From NCBI GenBank assembly GCA_010093685.1, contig MU006225.1, forward strand, positions 812,507 to 876,506: DNA of 64,000 nucleotides, read 5' to 3'. The DNA is from Ophiobolus disseminans (lineage: Eukaryota; Ascomycota; Dothideomycetes; Pleosporales; Phaeosphaeriaceae). Below, piece after piece: positions 22,851 to 34,226 of this stretch. Both the position numbers and the translations under genes were made by a program. The number at the start of each line of letters is the position of its first letter. Within the stretch, counting starts at the first letter, position 1. A model generated the notes under the pieces. The model searched no databases. It was given only the letters and a program-made list of their open reading frames with translations, and was not told the DNA's origin.

Positions 22851-25800
22851 ATGGACCAGGTAAGCACCTTGGGCCCAGCACATGTAGCACCTGCACCTCC
22901 ACCTCCACCCCCCAGCAGCCGCCCACCAACCACACCCAACATGGACGACGTCGAGACGGGCGTGAAAGAGCTGACGTGTGACGCCAAGATCGAGAGCGAC
23001 ATGGTCGTCGACAGCGAGTACGACGAGAAGCACGATGTGGCCATCATCACCCCCGACGCGGACGACCAGATGGACGAGGTCGAGGTCGACGCCGAGCCGC
23101 AGCCCCGCGCCGACGACCACGAGGCCTTCATGAAGAAATTCATGCCCGAGCTCGGCGACCTCGAGGTCGAGGCGGAGACGCACAACACATGGCACATCGA
23201 CGACTGGCGGACCCTCACACGGCGCGAGCATGGCCCGCTCTTCGAGTGCGGCGGCCACCCGTGGCGTATCCTCATGTTTCCCTTCGGTAACAACGTCGAC
23301 TTTGCCTCGCTCTACCTCGAGCAGGGCTACGAAGAGAAGCAGATGCCCGAGGACTGGTATGCCTGCGTCCACTTCATGCTCGTCCTGTGGAATCCGCAGG
23401 ACCCGACCATGTATCACACCCACACGGCCCAGCACCGTTTCACCGCCGACGAGGGCGACTGGGGCTTCACACGCTTCGCCGAGCTGCGGCGCATGTTCAC
23501 CCAGCCATGGGAAGATAAGGGACGGCCCATGGTAGAGGACCACAAGGCCAACATCACGGCCTACATCCGCGTGCTGAAGGACCCCACCGGTGTCTTGTGG
23601 CACAATTTCATTAACTATGACTCCAAGAAGGAGACGGGCATGGTCGGACTTAAGAATCAGGGCGCCACGTGTTACCTCAACTCGCTCCTGCAATCGCTCT
23701 TCTTCACCAACGCCTTCCGCCAGGCTGTGTACCAGATACCGACCACCGACGACGCCGACCGCCTCAACAGCGCGTATGCACTGCAACGCCTCTTCTACCT
23801 CCTGCAGACGAACGCGAGCGCCGTGGGCACAACACACCTCACACAGTCCTTCGGCTGGGACTCGAAGCAGATATTCGAGCAGCAGGACGTGCAGGAGCTC
23901 TCGCGTGTGCTCATGGACAGGCTCGACGAAAAGATGAAGGGCACCGAGGCCGAGGGCGCGCTGACCAAGATGTTTGTCGGAAAGATGAAGACCTACATCT
24001 CCACCATCAACGTCGAATACGAGTCCTCGCGCATCGAAGACTTCTGGGACATCCAGCTCAATGTCAGTGGCAACAAGAATCTCGATGATAGCTTCAAAGA
24101 CTACATTCAAGTTGAGACCATGGACGGCGAGAACAAGTATTTTGCCGAAGGATTCGGTCTGCAAGATGCAAAGAAGGGCGTCATCTTCGAGAGCTTTCCT
24201 CCGGTGCTCCACCTGCAGCTCAAGCGCTTCGAGTATGATTTCCAACGCGACGCCATGATGAAAGTCAACGACCGATACGAGTTCCCGGAAATATGGGACG
24301 CGTCGCCATACCTAAACGAGAACGCCGACCGATCCGAGTCTTGGATATACCACCTGCACGGCGTACTCGTACACAGCGGAGACCTCAATGCTGGCCACTA
24401 CTACGCTTTCCTCAAACCCACCAAGGATGGCCACTACTACAAGTTCGACGATGACCGAGTCACGCGAGCCACCACTCGTGAGGCTCTAGAAGAAAACTTC
24501 GGCGGTGACTACCAGCAAGCGAACGGCAACGTCGGGCATCGAAACCCCTACACGCGCGGCTGGACGGCAAAGCGCTCAATGAGCGCATACATGTTGGTCT
24601 ACATGCGCGAAACACATCTCGACCAGATACTCATGGAAGGAGAGACCGTGGAACCTCCGAAGCATCTTGCAGAGAGACTTGCCGAGGAGACAGCTGCTTT
24701 TGAGCGGAGAAAGAAGGAGCGCGAAGAGGCTCATCTATACATGGACGTAGCTGTCGCATCCGAGAAGAGCTTCCAGGTCTACCAAGGATTCGATATCGTA
24801 CCGTGGAAGGGCGACGCGGAGCAAGAAGCAAACCCCAAGATTTACCGCATTCTACGAACAACGACAATGGCCGACTTTGCGAAGACTGTCGGCGAAGACA
24901 TTGGCATGGATGCTGATATGCTGCGACCGTGGTCGATGGTTAATAGACAAAATGGTACTGTTCGTCCAGATACTGCACTTGAGTTCCCGGACATGACGGT
25001 CGAAGAGGCTGCGAACAAGCACGGCACAAAGCAGTCTCAGTTCAGGCTCTGGATAGAGAAGGCCGAGAAGCGCGATGAAAACGGAGCTCCCATGTTTGGT
25101 GAAAAGCTGGTCGACCTGAAAGGTCAGCAGACCAACCGCCCGCTGATGATCTTCCTGAAACATTTTGATGCAAAGACGCAGAGTCTATTCGGAGTGGGCA
25201 CTTTCTACGCTGCCCTACAGGACAAGGTGTCCGATCTCAGTCCCGCTATTACGAACATCATGGGTTGGCCCGCTGGAACGCAGATCAAGCTATCGGAAGA
25301 AATTAAGCAAAATATGATCGAGTCTATGAAGCCAAAGTCAACGCTCGCCGCGTCAGAGATACAGGACGGCGACATCATCACCGTTCAGCGCGTGTTGAGC
25401 GACAAAGAGAGCAGTCAAATCAGCGCAACAGGCGGCTACGTCGAGGCCAAGGACTTTTATGACTACCTGCTGCACAGAATCAGCGTCGAATTCGTCCCAA
25501 GAACCGCTGATGAAACCGAACTCCCTTCGTTCCACCTAACGCTGACCAAGAGGATGACCTACAACCAGTTCGCTGGCAAAGTTGCAGAATACTTGAAGAC
25601 GGAACCGAGTCATTTGCGGTTCACAACCGTCAGCGCAGCTGGCAAGCCGAAACAGCCCGTCAAGTCAAACGCCAACACCACGCTCGCTAATATCTTGTCG
25701 CCTGGTCAATACAATTACTCTGCGAGCGCAACGCAACGGCCCGACGCCCTGTTCTACGAAGTTTTGGACATGAGTTTAACAGAGCTTGAGCAACGGAAGG

Positions 25801-26479
25801 CTGTCAAGATTACCTGGTTGCCTGAGGGTCTCAGCAAGGAAGAAGAATACACCATCATGATTCCCAAGAACGCTCAGGTATCAGATCTTCTGGAAGCCCT
25901 ACAGAAAAAGGCCAACATCAGCGACGAAATCATGTCACAAATCCGAGTGTACGAAGCGAATATGCACAAATTCCACAAGTCACTGCCGCCCGAGTATCAG
26001 GTCATGAGCCTGTACGAATACACGCAGCTGTATGCCGCACCGTTTTCGGATATCGACTCACCAAAGAAAATCACGGCATTCCATTTCGACCGGGAGCCCT
26101 CCAAAGCGCATGGAGTTCCCTTTATATTCGCCTTGAAAGAGGCAAGTGATACGTTCACGTCATGTCAATGCAATGCTAACGTGAGACAGGACGAGCTGTT
26201 CAGTGAGACCAAGCAACGGCTTTCGGAATTCACAAAGATCAAGGGCAAGCAATTCGATAAGATCAAGTTTGCACTTGTGACGAGGGGTCAGACCTCGAAG
26301 CCTGAATACCTCGACGACGGTAAGTTGTAAATTCGTTTGGTCGGACATTTGCTGACGTTTTCGAAGACGAAATATTATGGGACCACGTCGGCACACACGA
26401 GAACATTGCGCTTGGCCTCGATCACACGAACAAGACTCGAAGCTTCTGGGGCAAATCAGATTCCATTTTCATCCGATGA
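22851..26479 (+). CDS. UBP15: Ubiquitin carboxyl-terminal hydrolase, UBP15/USP7 type (MATH + USP)
   Basis: Exons 22851-26141, 26190-26319 and 26367-26479 give exactly 1178 codons (1177 aa). After an acidic leader comes a MATH domain (HNTWHIDDW through the FTQPWEDKG region), then the USP catalytic core. The Cys box is GLKNQGATCYLNSLLQSLF (Cys274) and the His box is GDLNAGHYYAFLKP (His516), with KFDDDRVTRAT following. The long C-terminal part has the ubiquitin-like HUBL repeats of USP7/UBP15. The enzyme removes ubiquitin from substrates; relatives act in cell-cycle and peroxisome or endosome control. The first intron is GC-AG (donor GCAAGT, 48 nt, no stop, divisible by three), so its retention would only add 16 residues. 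A second possible start is at 22940. The last intron (47 nt) leads to an exon ending near FWGKSDSIFIR. Confidence 0.95.
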
Positions 26480-26991
26480 AGCGTGATCTCTGTGGTGTAG
26501 GATACAACGGGCGAGCACTATCACTTTCATAACATAGACAGCGACATATCGTTATTCACCAACGAGACGCTGTTGATTAACATGCATCAGGCGTAGGCAC
26601 TGCGCATACATGACATAGCTATGGCGCATTGGAGCTTTGGGTCTTTGCATGCAGTGTCGCATGGTTGTGGGGAGGAGTATTGGTGCGTATAGAAGCGTGG
26701 ATATCTGTGCTTGGGCTTCCCAGTCAGCCGGCAGTTTAGGCTAGCATTGCAAAAGTATCAATCAACACTTGAAGCTCAATATCTGTTCCTGTCCTGCGTT
26801 GGCCGTGAATGTGGAATGAATCGTAACGCCGGAGCGCATTTGTCGTGATTGGTCCTTGGCCCCCCGCGCTTTCTTTGCCCTGCATCGGGGAAACAGAAAC
26901 GCCGACGTTCTCGACAGCTGGAACTTGTGAACCCTAGCAACACGTCCGCTGTCATCACTCCCAACCGCATTGTCTGGGGACAAGCTTCACG
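26480..26991. other. Intergenic, no gene seen
   Basis: 3' flank of the deubiquitinase and promoter of the p24 gene. No coding signal or RNA recognised. Confidence 0.5.
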
Positions 26992-27903
26992 ATGCGGACC
27001 ATAATCGCACTCGCCAGCCTGCTGGCTTGCTTCATCTCGACCGTATACGCGACCGCCCTTACCTACCGATTAGAAGCACACGAGAAAGCATGCTTCTTCG
27101 CGCACGTGGAGCACAAGGGAACGAAGCTGGCATTCTACTTTGCTGTACGTTAACATGTCGAACCAACATCACCACGTTATCTCGCAATGCGCTTCTTCCT
27201 CTGTGCACATCATATCGTCATGCGGCATTCAATTAGGAGACCTTGACTAACCGCAACCCAACACAGGTCCAATCCGGCGGCTCCTTCGACGTCGATTACT
27301 CTGTTGTCGGCCCCACAGACAAGGTTATTCTCGATGGCACAAAGGAGCGACAAGGCGACTTTGTCTTCACGGCGAACGATCCGGGAGAGTACAGGTTCTG
27401 CTTCAACAACGAAATGAGCACATTTGCGGAGAAGATGGTTGACTTCGAAATTGCTGTACGTGCACCATTCATATACTTTGCGAGGCACGAGAAACTGGTG
27501 GCAGAGCTGTGGTGCTAATTGGTAACCCCGCAGGTCGAAAACGAAGCCGCTCGCGCTATCATCCCCTCCAAGCAAGGATCATCGCCTGAACAAACTTCCG
27601 TTCTCGAAGAGTCTATCCTCAAGCTCTCGGCGCAACTGTCTACCATCTCCCGCAACCAGAAATACTTCCGCACGCGTGAGAACAGGAACTTCAGCACCGT
27701 CAAAAGCACAGAGGGGCGCATTTTCACATTTAGCTTGCTGGAGAGCGGGCTTATCCTTGCCATGGCTGGGCTGCAGGTTTTCATTGTCAAGTTCTTCTTC
27801 CAGGGCGCACGGAAAGGTATTTTATAATCCCATTCCCGATGAAGGTGTGTATGGGAATTCTTGAGGATGAGGTTCGCTGACTTTGGTGGCAGGCTACGTA
27901 TGA
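26992..27903 (+). CDS. p24 family cargo receptor (emp24/gp25L/p24, GOLD domain)
   Basis: Four exons (26992-27144, 27267-27455, 27534-27816, 27893-27903) give exactly 212 codons (211 aa). The protein starts with a signal peptide (MRTIIALASLLACFISTVYA), then a GOLD domain with two Cys (EKACFFAHV and EYRFCFNNEMS), a luminal coiled coil (LEESILKLSAQLSTI) and a single transmembrane helix. The last exon is only 11 nt and changes the tail to FFFQGARKGYV, which holds a di-Phe ER-export signal and basic residues usual for p24 proteins. p24 proteins cycle between ER and Golgi in COPII/COPI vesicles and sort GPI-anchored cargo. Without the tiny last exon the frame would run on to a wrong stop. Confidence 0.94.
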
Positions 27904-28554
27904 ACAGTGTTTCTGGGCGATCAGTTCGTAGGAGTTGTCGGTTGGGAGCATAGACATTGATGATGGGGTGGAGAAAGAAGATGCCTGGAACTTTGATTTC
28001 TGGGCGGCGCAACTGAAGCATGAATATGTACCACTACTGCAACATCAATGCTTTCGGGGTAAAGGCGGGACATTGATTATCAAGCGTTGAACTTCAAATA
28101 TGTCGGCTGTGGCCGTTCCAATTTGGATGCAGAAGGGTGACTCTCCCCAGGTATGATATTGACTCCACTCCAGGCCCTTGAGTTACCACCGTAAGTATGC
28201 ATCACTTCTTATGCCACAACTTCAAGTCTCTTATAATATCTTTTCACTTTCACTCGCCGGTGGGACTGTGGTGCGCTAGTATTACTGCCGAACTGTGGTT
28301 GGGTGACTGTCTTGGCGCTAGCGACCGCCCTCCGATAAAGGTCTCTATCAAATATCACTGCCCGTCCCTCAAATTTTGCACTTCTCGCACACACCGCACC
28401 CACAGCACCTAGAGCGTTCACATACACACATCCTCACACCCTTTCTGGCTTCTTGCACAAGAGCATTTCTACCTGAGTATCACATACAGCGTCTGGACTA
28501 CTTTCGCAGCTTTACTCTCACCTAGAGCGAAATTGCACAACAGCACCGCTCCCC
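27904..28554. other. Intergenic, no gene seen
   Basis: About 0.65 kb with the promoter and probable 5' leader of the Gln-rich orphan gene. CACA-rich tracts occur near 28380-28450. Confidence 0.5.
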
Positions 28555-30195
28555 ATGTACAACAGCGTAGCGTCGCGGCACGACTCAATGAGCGCGGCAT
28601 CAACGGCGTCCACTATGACACCGCCACAGGCGCAGGCGCAACAACAGCAACGGGAGCTGATATTTGTCATGAAGACGGGCCAGCAAATCACCTTGGCCAC
28701 TTTCCGCGCCATGATGAACGACGCCTCAGCAGCTCAGAGCCAAGGGAGACTCACGGCCGACAAGTCGGCAGAGCTTATGTGGATGCTTTCACAACACTAT
28801 CCAACCCACTCAATTCTTAAAGGCAGGCGCTACGACCCCCCGCCGGGCACGGTTCCCTGGGTTGCGGAGCAGTATCTGGCAAGGCGAGCGCGTTTGGATC
28901 AAATTGCAACGCTACGACAGCAGCATATTGAACAGCTGCAAATTCTGCAACAGCCTGGACAGGCCGGGGCAGGACAAACTACACTGCAACCACAACAGCG
29001 TCGTGTTGTGCACCCGTATATTCAACCGCCGCATATCCAGCAACAATACATGCAACAGCCATATACTCTGCAACATGGACAGGTTGAGGCTAGACAGGCT
29101 GCACTGCAACCACAGCAGCCTCGTGTTGTGCAGCCGTATTCTCTGCAACAGTATGGACAGGCTAGACAGGCTTCACTGCAACAACAGCAGGGTGTGCAGC
29201 AACCCCGAGCGATGGGGCAGGTGGCTCAGCATGACGGACAGAAGCCGCAAGCACAACAGTCGCGGAAGCCGCTATGGCCCAACTCTTCCGAGGAGCTGTC
29301 AGTCGAGCAAATACAGCAACTGACACCCAGAAGAGCCAAGAAGTACGCATGGGAAAAGAACCTGAGGGACGAGGCGAAGAAGCAGGGTGCTCCCCCCGCA
29401 AGAGCGATGTACCCACCGCCGCGTCCCACATCGACCACCCACGAACTCATCGACCTAACAGGAGGCAGCAAGCGCGAAGTTACCAACCCGACTGGGAGCA
29501 GCAAGCGCAAAGCCCCTCCTACTTCCGAAACTCAACCAAAGCCAAAGAGGCAACAAGTAGTCAATGACTTGGCAGTCCACAGGGCCACGCAGCTCCGCCT
29601 ACAGAACGAGCAGCCCAATTGTGGCTTCGGCTCAAATACAATAGTCATCCGTTCCAACCCCAGTTCTCGCCAGCCATCGCCTCACCCATCCCATCCACCC
29701 ATCTCCCAGAACATCCACAATGGCCTCATCATCGGCTCCCCTGCTCCCTCAGACATATCCCCAGCCCCGGACTTCCACACCCCCGCCTACGTCAAGCTCT
29801 CCGACCTCGATCTCAGCGGCAACAGCCAGTCCATGGAAGCCCAGCGGGCCCTCAACTTAGCTGAGATCGCGCGCCTGCGCAGTCTTCTAGATCCCCAAAA
29901 AATACGCCAGGCCGAGGCCTTCCCGTTTTTAGGTCCTCACCAGTCCGCGAACGCACAGAGCATATACAACAACACACTCGATCCTGCCGTCGCTGCAGCG
30001 TATGAGAGGGTTAGGAGCGGCACCTACGATTTCAGCTTCGGTGATGGACATGTGCAGCCTCAGGCGGCGGAGACGGCGGATACGCTTGGCTACCATCGCC
30101 AAGCGGATGGGACGCTGAGGGCAGATGATCCGGGTATGAGCGAGACGCAAGCGGATCTCATGTGGGAGCTTCAGAAAGCTACTGCGCGGGGTTAG
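28555..30195 (+). CDS. Orphan Gln-rich protein with SUMO-interaction-like motif
   Basis: A single exon of 546 aa, not recognised. The N-terminal region (residues 30-100) looks folded, with LIFVMKTGQQITLATFRAMM and a block ending PGTVPWVAEQYLARRARLDQ. Residues about 120-220 are Gln-rich and contain imperfect tandem units around LQPQQxRVVxPY. The middle has a basic stretch (LTPRRAKKYAWEKNLRDEAK) and THELIDLTGG, which fits a SUMO-interacting consensus (hydrophobic core next to acidic residue), then KRKAPPTSE and KPKRQQ, likely nuclear localisation signals. The C-terminal 100 residues may form helices and end with ETQADLMWELQKA. A nuclear scaffold or transcription-related role is a guess. A second ORF at 28862 in another frame is a shadow. 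Confidence 0.7.
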   Translation: MYNSVASRHDSMSAASTASTMTPPQAQAQQQQRELIFVMKTGQQITLATFRAMMNDASAAQSQGRLTADKSAELMWMLSQHYPTHSILKGRRYDPPPGTVPWVAEQYLARRARLDQIATLRQQHIEQLQILQQPGQAGAGQTTLQPQQRRVVHPYIQPPHIQQQYMQQPYTLQHGQVEARQAALQPQQPRVVQPYSLQQYGQARQASLQQQQGVQQPRAMGQVAQHDGQKPQAQQSRKPLWPNSSEELSVEQIQQLTPRRAKKYAWEKNLRDEAKKQGAPPARAMYPPPRPTSTTHELIDLTGGSKREVTNPTGSSKRKAPPTSETQPKPKRQQVVNDLAVHRATQLRLQNEQPNCGFGSNTIVIRSNPSSRQPSPHPSHPPISQNIHNGLIIGSPAPSDISPAPDFHTPAYVKLSDLDLSGNSQSMEAQRALNLAEIARLRSLLDPQKIRQAEAFPFLGPHQSANAQSIYNNTLDPAVAAAYERVRSGTYDFSFGDGHVQPQAAETADTLGYHRQADGTLRADDPGMSETQADLMWELQKATARG

Positions 30196-30233
30196 ATGGC
30201 TCGCAGGGGCGTTGGCTTTTGAGCGCGAGGGCG

Positions 30234-30391
30234 TAGCGTTTGTGATTTAGGCGTTTGAAATTGTAAGGAAGATACCCAGGACACACGGTAAAGCGAACGA
30301 CGCTGCTGTAACGTTTTTGCTTTCGGGCGTTTGAGATTATCAGCAAGATACCCAGGATACACGCACGATCAGACTGCGTAGCGTTTGTGAT
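30234..30391 (+). repeat. Imperfect direct repeats downstream of the Gln-rich gene
   Basis: The segment from GCGTTTGAAATTG to CCAGGACACACG (about 30250-30287) recurs imperfectly at about 30326-30363. The flanking GTAGCGTTTGTGATTT recurs at about 30234 and 30376. They lie in the probable 3' untranslated region. Confidence 0.65.
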
Positions 30392-31230
30392 TTTTAGTAC
30401 TATGCGATGGACGAACTAGGTTGAATTGAATACATGGAATTACATTCATGGCTTGACTATGTGATGTTGGTGTGAAGTATTATTGTTGTGTCTCATATTT
30501 ACTCTACAGTCACAGTATGCTCGCGTCTCTAAGACTACACTTTCTTCGTTGCTCACAGTCACCTCTCTTGCCCACCCCTCCCTCCCCCTTGCACCCTCAT
30601 ACTCGACCAACATCTCACTTCTAACAAACCAACATACCACTATGCCGCTCGAAACCTTAAATACATCTTCTCTGGACATACTGCTCAACACTACAATGAT
30701 GTTCGCGTTATTGTTTTGCCGCGCTGTTGACGGCCAAAACGGTGTCTATGTTTCATGTGAGGGGCGTTGTGCTGATGCTGTAGCTTTGAGCAGGGCCTTA
30801 CGGGGGAGATGGTGGATATGTAGAGGTGGCGGGATTGCGCTGCGCTGGTGGGATGTAATGGAGTGGGATGGTAGAAGCAATTTTGCTGGTGTATATGATT
30901 AGATTGAGATTTCTTTTGACGATGCTTGATAAAGAAATGTCGGAACCGTTTGCATTGGTGCGATGATTTTGGCTGCTGTTTGCGGGTCTGCGCGCTGAGG
31001 AGTGATTGCGCACAGCGTGTCGTCGTATGTAAGTTTGGCTGATATGTGTTGGCTTAGCTATCTTGTGCTGGCTCTATGCGTTACTCTGCATCACGTCGAT
31101 TACAACGGTGTGTGTTGGCGATGTGACGAAGATGTCTGGGCAGAGAATGATGCACGCATGCCCACCTATAAGTCTACCTTCTGGCTCGTATTCGCTGCTT
31201 CCCAGACACCAGCATCTCTCCGCAGTGAAG
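30392..31230. other. Intergenic, no supported gene
   Basis: Small frames on both strands (for example 30483-30902 on +) show no motif. The stretch probably holds the promoter of the next orphan gene. Confidence 0.45.
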
Positions 31231-31941
31231 ATGGAACGCAACCTAGACCTTATTCCGACTAGTCGTGCAACGCTCCGGTCCATCCTCCAGGATGCTGGGA
31301 GTTTGCACGATCGCATCCTCGAACTAACACGATATCAACCGCGAAGTGACCACAACGCGCGCCCTACTGGCAGGACTGGATTCGGATTGGGAATTCATGA
31401 TATGGCAGCTTATCTAGATTCCAGCGAAGCCATACATCACGCATGGGCCCAGCAACCCCGTACCCCTTCCATTCCGTCCACGCCTCCCCGCAGCCGCACG
31501 TTCAAACGCAAATCCCGTCAAACCCACCGTGCCAAGAGAGCGAAACTGTATACAGAATTCAATGGTTCGGACGAGGAGTCGCCTCGACCCAGACGAACTT
31601 CTAGCCTAGAGCCTGATCCCAATGGCGGATGGCGCCCTTGCCACGGTATGTCGTGGCCGTCCCATATGATGGCAAGCCAGCGCGGTGGAAAAGGGTACTC
31701 GTCGTCGTCGCCGTCTATTAAGTCGAACCCGCATGGGCCTCCGAATGTGAGAAGAACCGCGCCGGACCGGGGGCCGAGGCATAACAACGATAGAAGAACG
31801 ATGAGGAGGGTGAGACCGAATAGAGCTGGGAATGGGAATGGAAGGGATGGAGGTGGTGCGGAAGATGACGCGACGGAGGAGGATGGGGTTGAACCGGGCG
31901 AGAGCAGTGGGAGAGGAAGGGAGGAAGAAAGGACGAGGTAG
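31231..31941 (+). CDS. Orphan basic, low-complexity protein
   Basis: A 236-aa frame from an ATG at 31231 (MERNLDLIPTSRATLRSILQ). A short N-terminal helical part (LQDAGSLHDRILELTRY) is followed by a strongly basic segment (SRTFKRKSRQTHRAKRAKLY) that would serve as a nuclear localisation signal. The C-terminal half is Arg/Gly/Pro-rich and ends acidic. A minus-strand frame (31518-32021) with one hydrophobic segment overlaps. I prefer the + frame because its N-terminal half looks protein-like, but the choice is uncertain. No family or function recognised. Confidence 0.42.
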   Translation: MERNLDLIPTSRATLRSILQDAGSLHDRILELTRYQPRSDHNARPTGRTGFGLGIHDMAAYLDSSEAIHHAWAQQPRTPSIPSTPPRSRTFKRKSRQTHRAKRAKLYTEFNGSDEESPRPRRTSSLEPDPNGGWRPCHGMSWPSHMMASQRGGKGYSSSSPSIKSNPHGPPNVRRTAPDRGPRHNNDRRTMRRVRPNRAGNGNGRDGGGAEDDATEEDGVEPGESSGRGREEERTR

Positions 31942-32776
31942 GTCGAGAAGTCTTTATTTTTACGAACGGCTTTTTGGCTGTCGCACAAAGTCTGCATGTT
32001 ACGGAAAGGGCATGAGTTCATTTAACACAACATGACCCCAACGGCCTCGTGGGCGGTCCTCTAGAATTTCGGCAACAGTTGCGTCTGTGACTGCTTCGAG
32101 AGCAAACTAGATTTGTCGGGTGCGTTGGGCGACGCCACCTCTCACGACTGGAGTCAAGGCATGGGAGGCTGGACGCCTAGCAGTATGTCGTTCGTTTTGG
32201 GCAAGCTTAGAGCAAAAGTGAGCCATTTGGAGGTCGATTTCCATCTTTCGAAGACGAATCTAGCTTTATGGTGGGGATTAAACACGTAAGGAGAAGGACA
32301 GAGCACGTATGTTAAATGGAGAGGCTAATATTGGTGTGGATTGAATTTCGGTCTAAGGCCCTCAATGGCCGATGTTTTTGACATTACCAAGTCTTCATAC
32401 AGTGAGCGCGATGCATAAGCGCTGGTAACTTCCACTCTTGAAGCCAGTAGTCAATCCAATGATGTTGTGAGGTTGTAGCTATTTCAGATCCCGTTAAGCG
32501 GCGATGTTAGTGGGCGGCACAGCATTAGTGGAGAGCCACGAAATCGGTCAGCGCCTATCATCCTGCATACGCGAGGTAGACGGTATAGCCGCGCACTATA
32601 CACGAGCCAACCAGGGCTAGGCATGACAAAATGTAATAAATAGTCTCTGTGCTGGTATTGGACGCGAAACTCGAGATCAAAATGTGGTTTTCGAGATCTC
32701 AACCGCCGAGGCACTGTTCTAGAGGGGGTCAAACGGGTGCCCCTCTTTCAGCAGATTGTCGCGGTATGACTTCGCT
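31942..32776. other. Intergenic between convergent genes, no gene seen
   Basis: 3' flanks of the basic orphan (+) and the dioxygenase (-). No coding or RNA feature supported. Confidence 0.5.
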
Positions 32777-33990
32777 CTATACCGCCTCTTTCCTATGTGT
32801 GTTGTCATTTCCGACAAATCCATACCCGTCCTTTGTGGTCGCGTTCAACCTTTCAAGAATGTACTCGCCTGCTCGAATGGGCTTCCATTGGCTCACTTCT
32901 CCGTCTTTGAGACAAGTCGGTAATGTCTCGACAACCGTGTCGTAGTTGACCGAGAAGAAAAAAGGCACACTGTATCTCGCCTCCGTACCTCTATTGACCA
33001 CTCGGTGAACGGTCGACTTGTACAGCCCGTTTGTCCAGCGCATTAAGAAGTCGGCGACATTTACGATGAGTGCATCTCCTTTGTGCTCGGCGATATGCCA
33101 TCGCCCGGAAGGCTTGAGAATTTCTAAGCCTGGCGTTGACGACGTGAGAAGAAGAGTGAAGCATTCGTAATCTGAGTGAGCGCCGAGACCTATCTGCTCA
33201 TCGTTGAAAGAAGTTCTTGGTAGCTGAGAATTTTTGGGTGGTGGATAGTACAACAGTCGCGCGATACCACCTGGGTGCGTTGTCATTGAGTCGAAATATG
33301 TTTCAGGTAAGTCGAGCGAGAGCGCAAAGAGCCGAAAGAGGTGCCGCGCCAGGCTGAGCACCTACATTCCCGTTAGTATCATGAACACGATGCGGGGAGG
33401 TTTCAAGTAGCAACACTCACTGAGCTATAATACTGTTTTACGGTCGCATGAAAGCCTGGCAGATCATCTTCTTTTGGCCATAGGTTGCCGTTATAATGCG
33501 ACCCATCGAGATTTCGATACAACCCATCGCCCCCAGTTGGGTCGAGAGCTTCTTCGTACGCAAAATTGAAGCCTTCCTTCCGTTCCTGGTCGCCAGCGAT
33601 CGACGTGTACTCACTTGGTTCCCAGCCAAGACCCAGCTTACTTTTCTTGACGTGCAATGTTTCTTTCTGTTCAACACTCAGCTCGTCGAAAAACCGTACA
33701 GCCTGGTTCAAGATACCCCTTTGAACACCTTCCGGCACTCCGTGTTTGGTGATATAGAAGAAACCTGAAGCTGTACATGCATTTCGAATTTGGGCCGCGA
33801 CAGCCTTGCGGTCTGCGAATGACGAAGAAAAGGAGGGCGCGAGATCGATCACGGGTATGTCGAAGCCGTCGTCTAGCCTATCGTCCTTCGCGTCGAGCCT
33901 TGCTTGCAGATAAGCCGCCGCTCCGTTATGGGCCTCCTCGTACGTTGTCCTGTCCGCTGGAAGGGGCGTTTCGATCGTAGTAGTCGCCAT
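32777..33990 (-). CDS. 2-oxoglutarate/Fe(II)-dependent dioxygenase (IPNS-like)
   Basis: Two exons, 33990-33421 and 33361-32777, give 385 codons (384 aa). The 60-nt intron has GTGAGT and a TACTAAC branch point. The N-terminal DIOX_N part includes FDIPVIDLAPSF and ACTASGFFYITKHGVPEG. The jelly-roll core has the iron facial triad: H252 and D254 in GLGAHSDYECFTLLL, and H309 in YKSTVHRVVN. R319 in EARYSVPFFFSV would hold 2-oxoglutarate. Such enzymes hydroxylate or desaturate small molecules, often in secondary metabolism. It lies directly downstream of a P450 on the same strand, which suggests a shared pathway, though the substrate is unknown. Confidence 0.92.
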
Positions 33991-34226
33991 CTACAGGTGG
34001 CATGTACGGTGGAAATCTCACTATTCAGAGGTAAAGTAACAGAATGATCAGATTTTATGGATTACAAGATAGGTAGCACAGAAAGTCAGGAATACCTAGG
34101 ATGGGCTGTCTTACCGGTACTATTGAGTCTAGTGCGGGGTAGCTCATTCCAAAGTTCACCCGCTTCAACGCCATCAACATTCCAAAAGGACCTTCCCCGG
34201 TTCTTCCACTGCATTTTTGTTCACCG

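Noticed and set aside
22161..24245. 694-aa minus frame across the UBP15 gene
   Set aside because: It is antisense to a well-supported USP and shows no motif; long antisense frames come from the GC-rich codon use.
31518..32021. 167-aa minus frame with one hydrophobic segment
   Set aside because: It overlaps the + orphan and owes its length to the low-complexity region; the + frame looks more protein-like.
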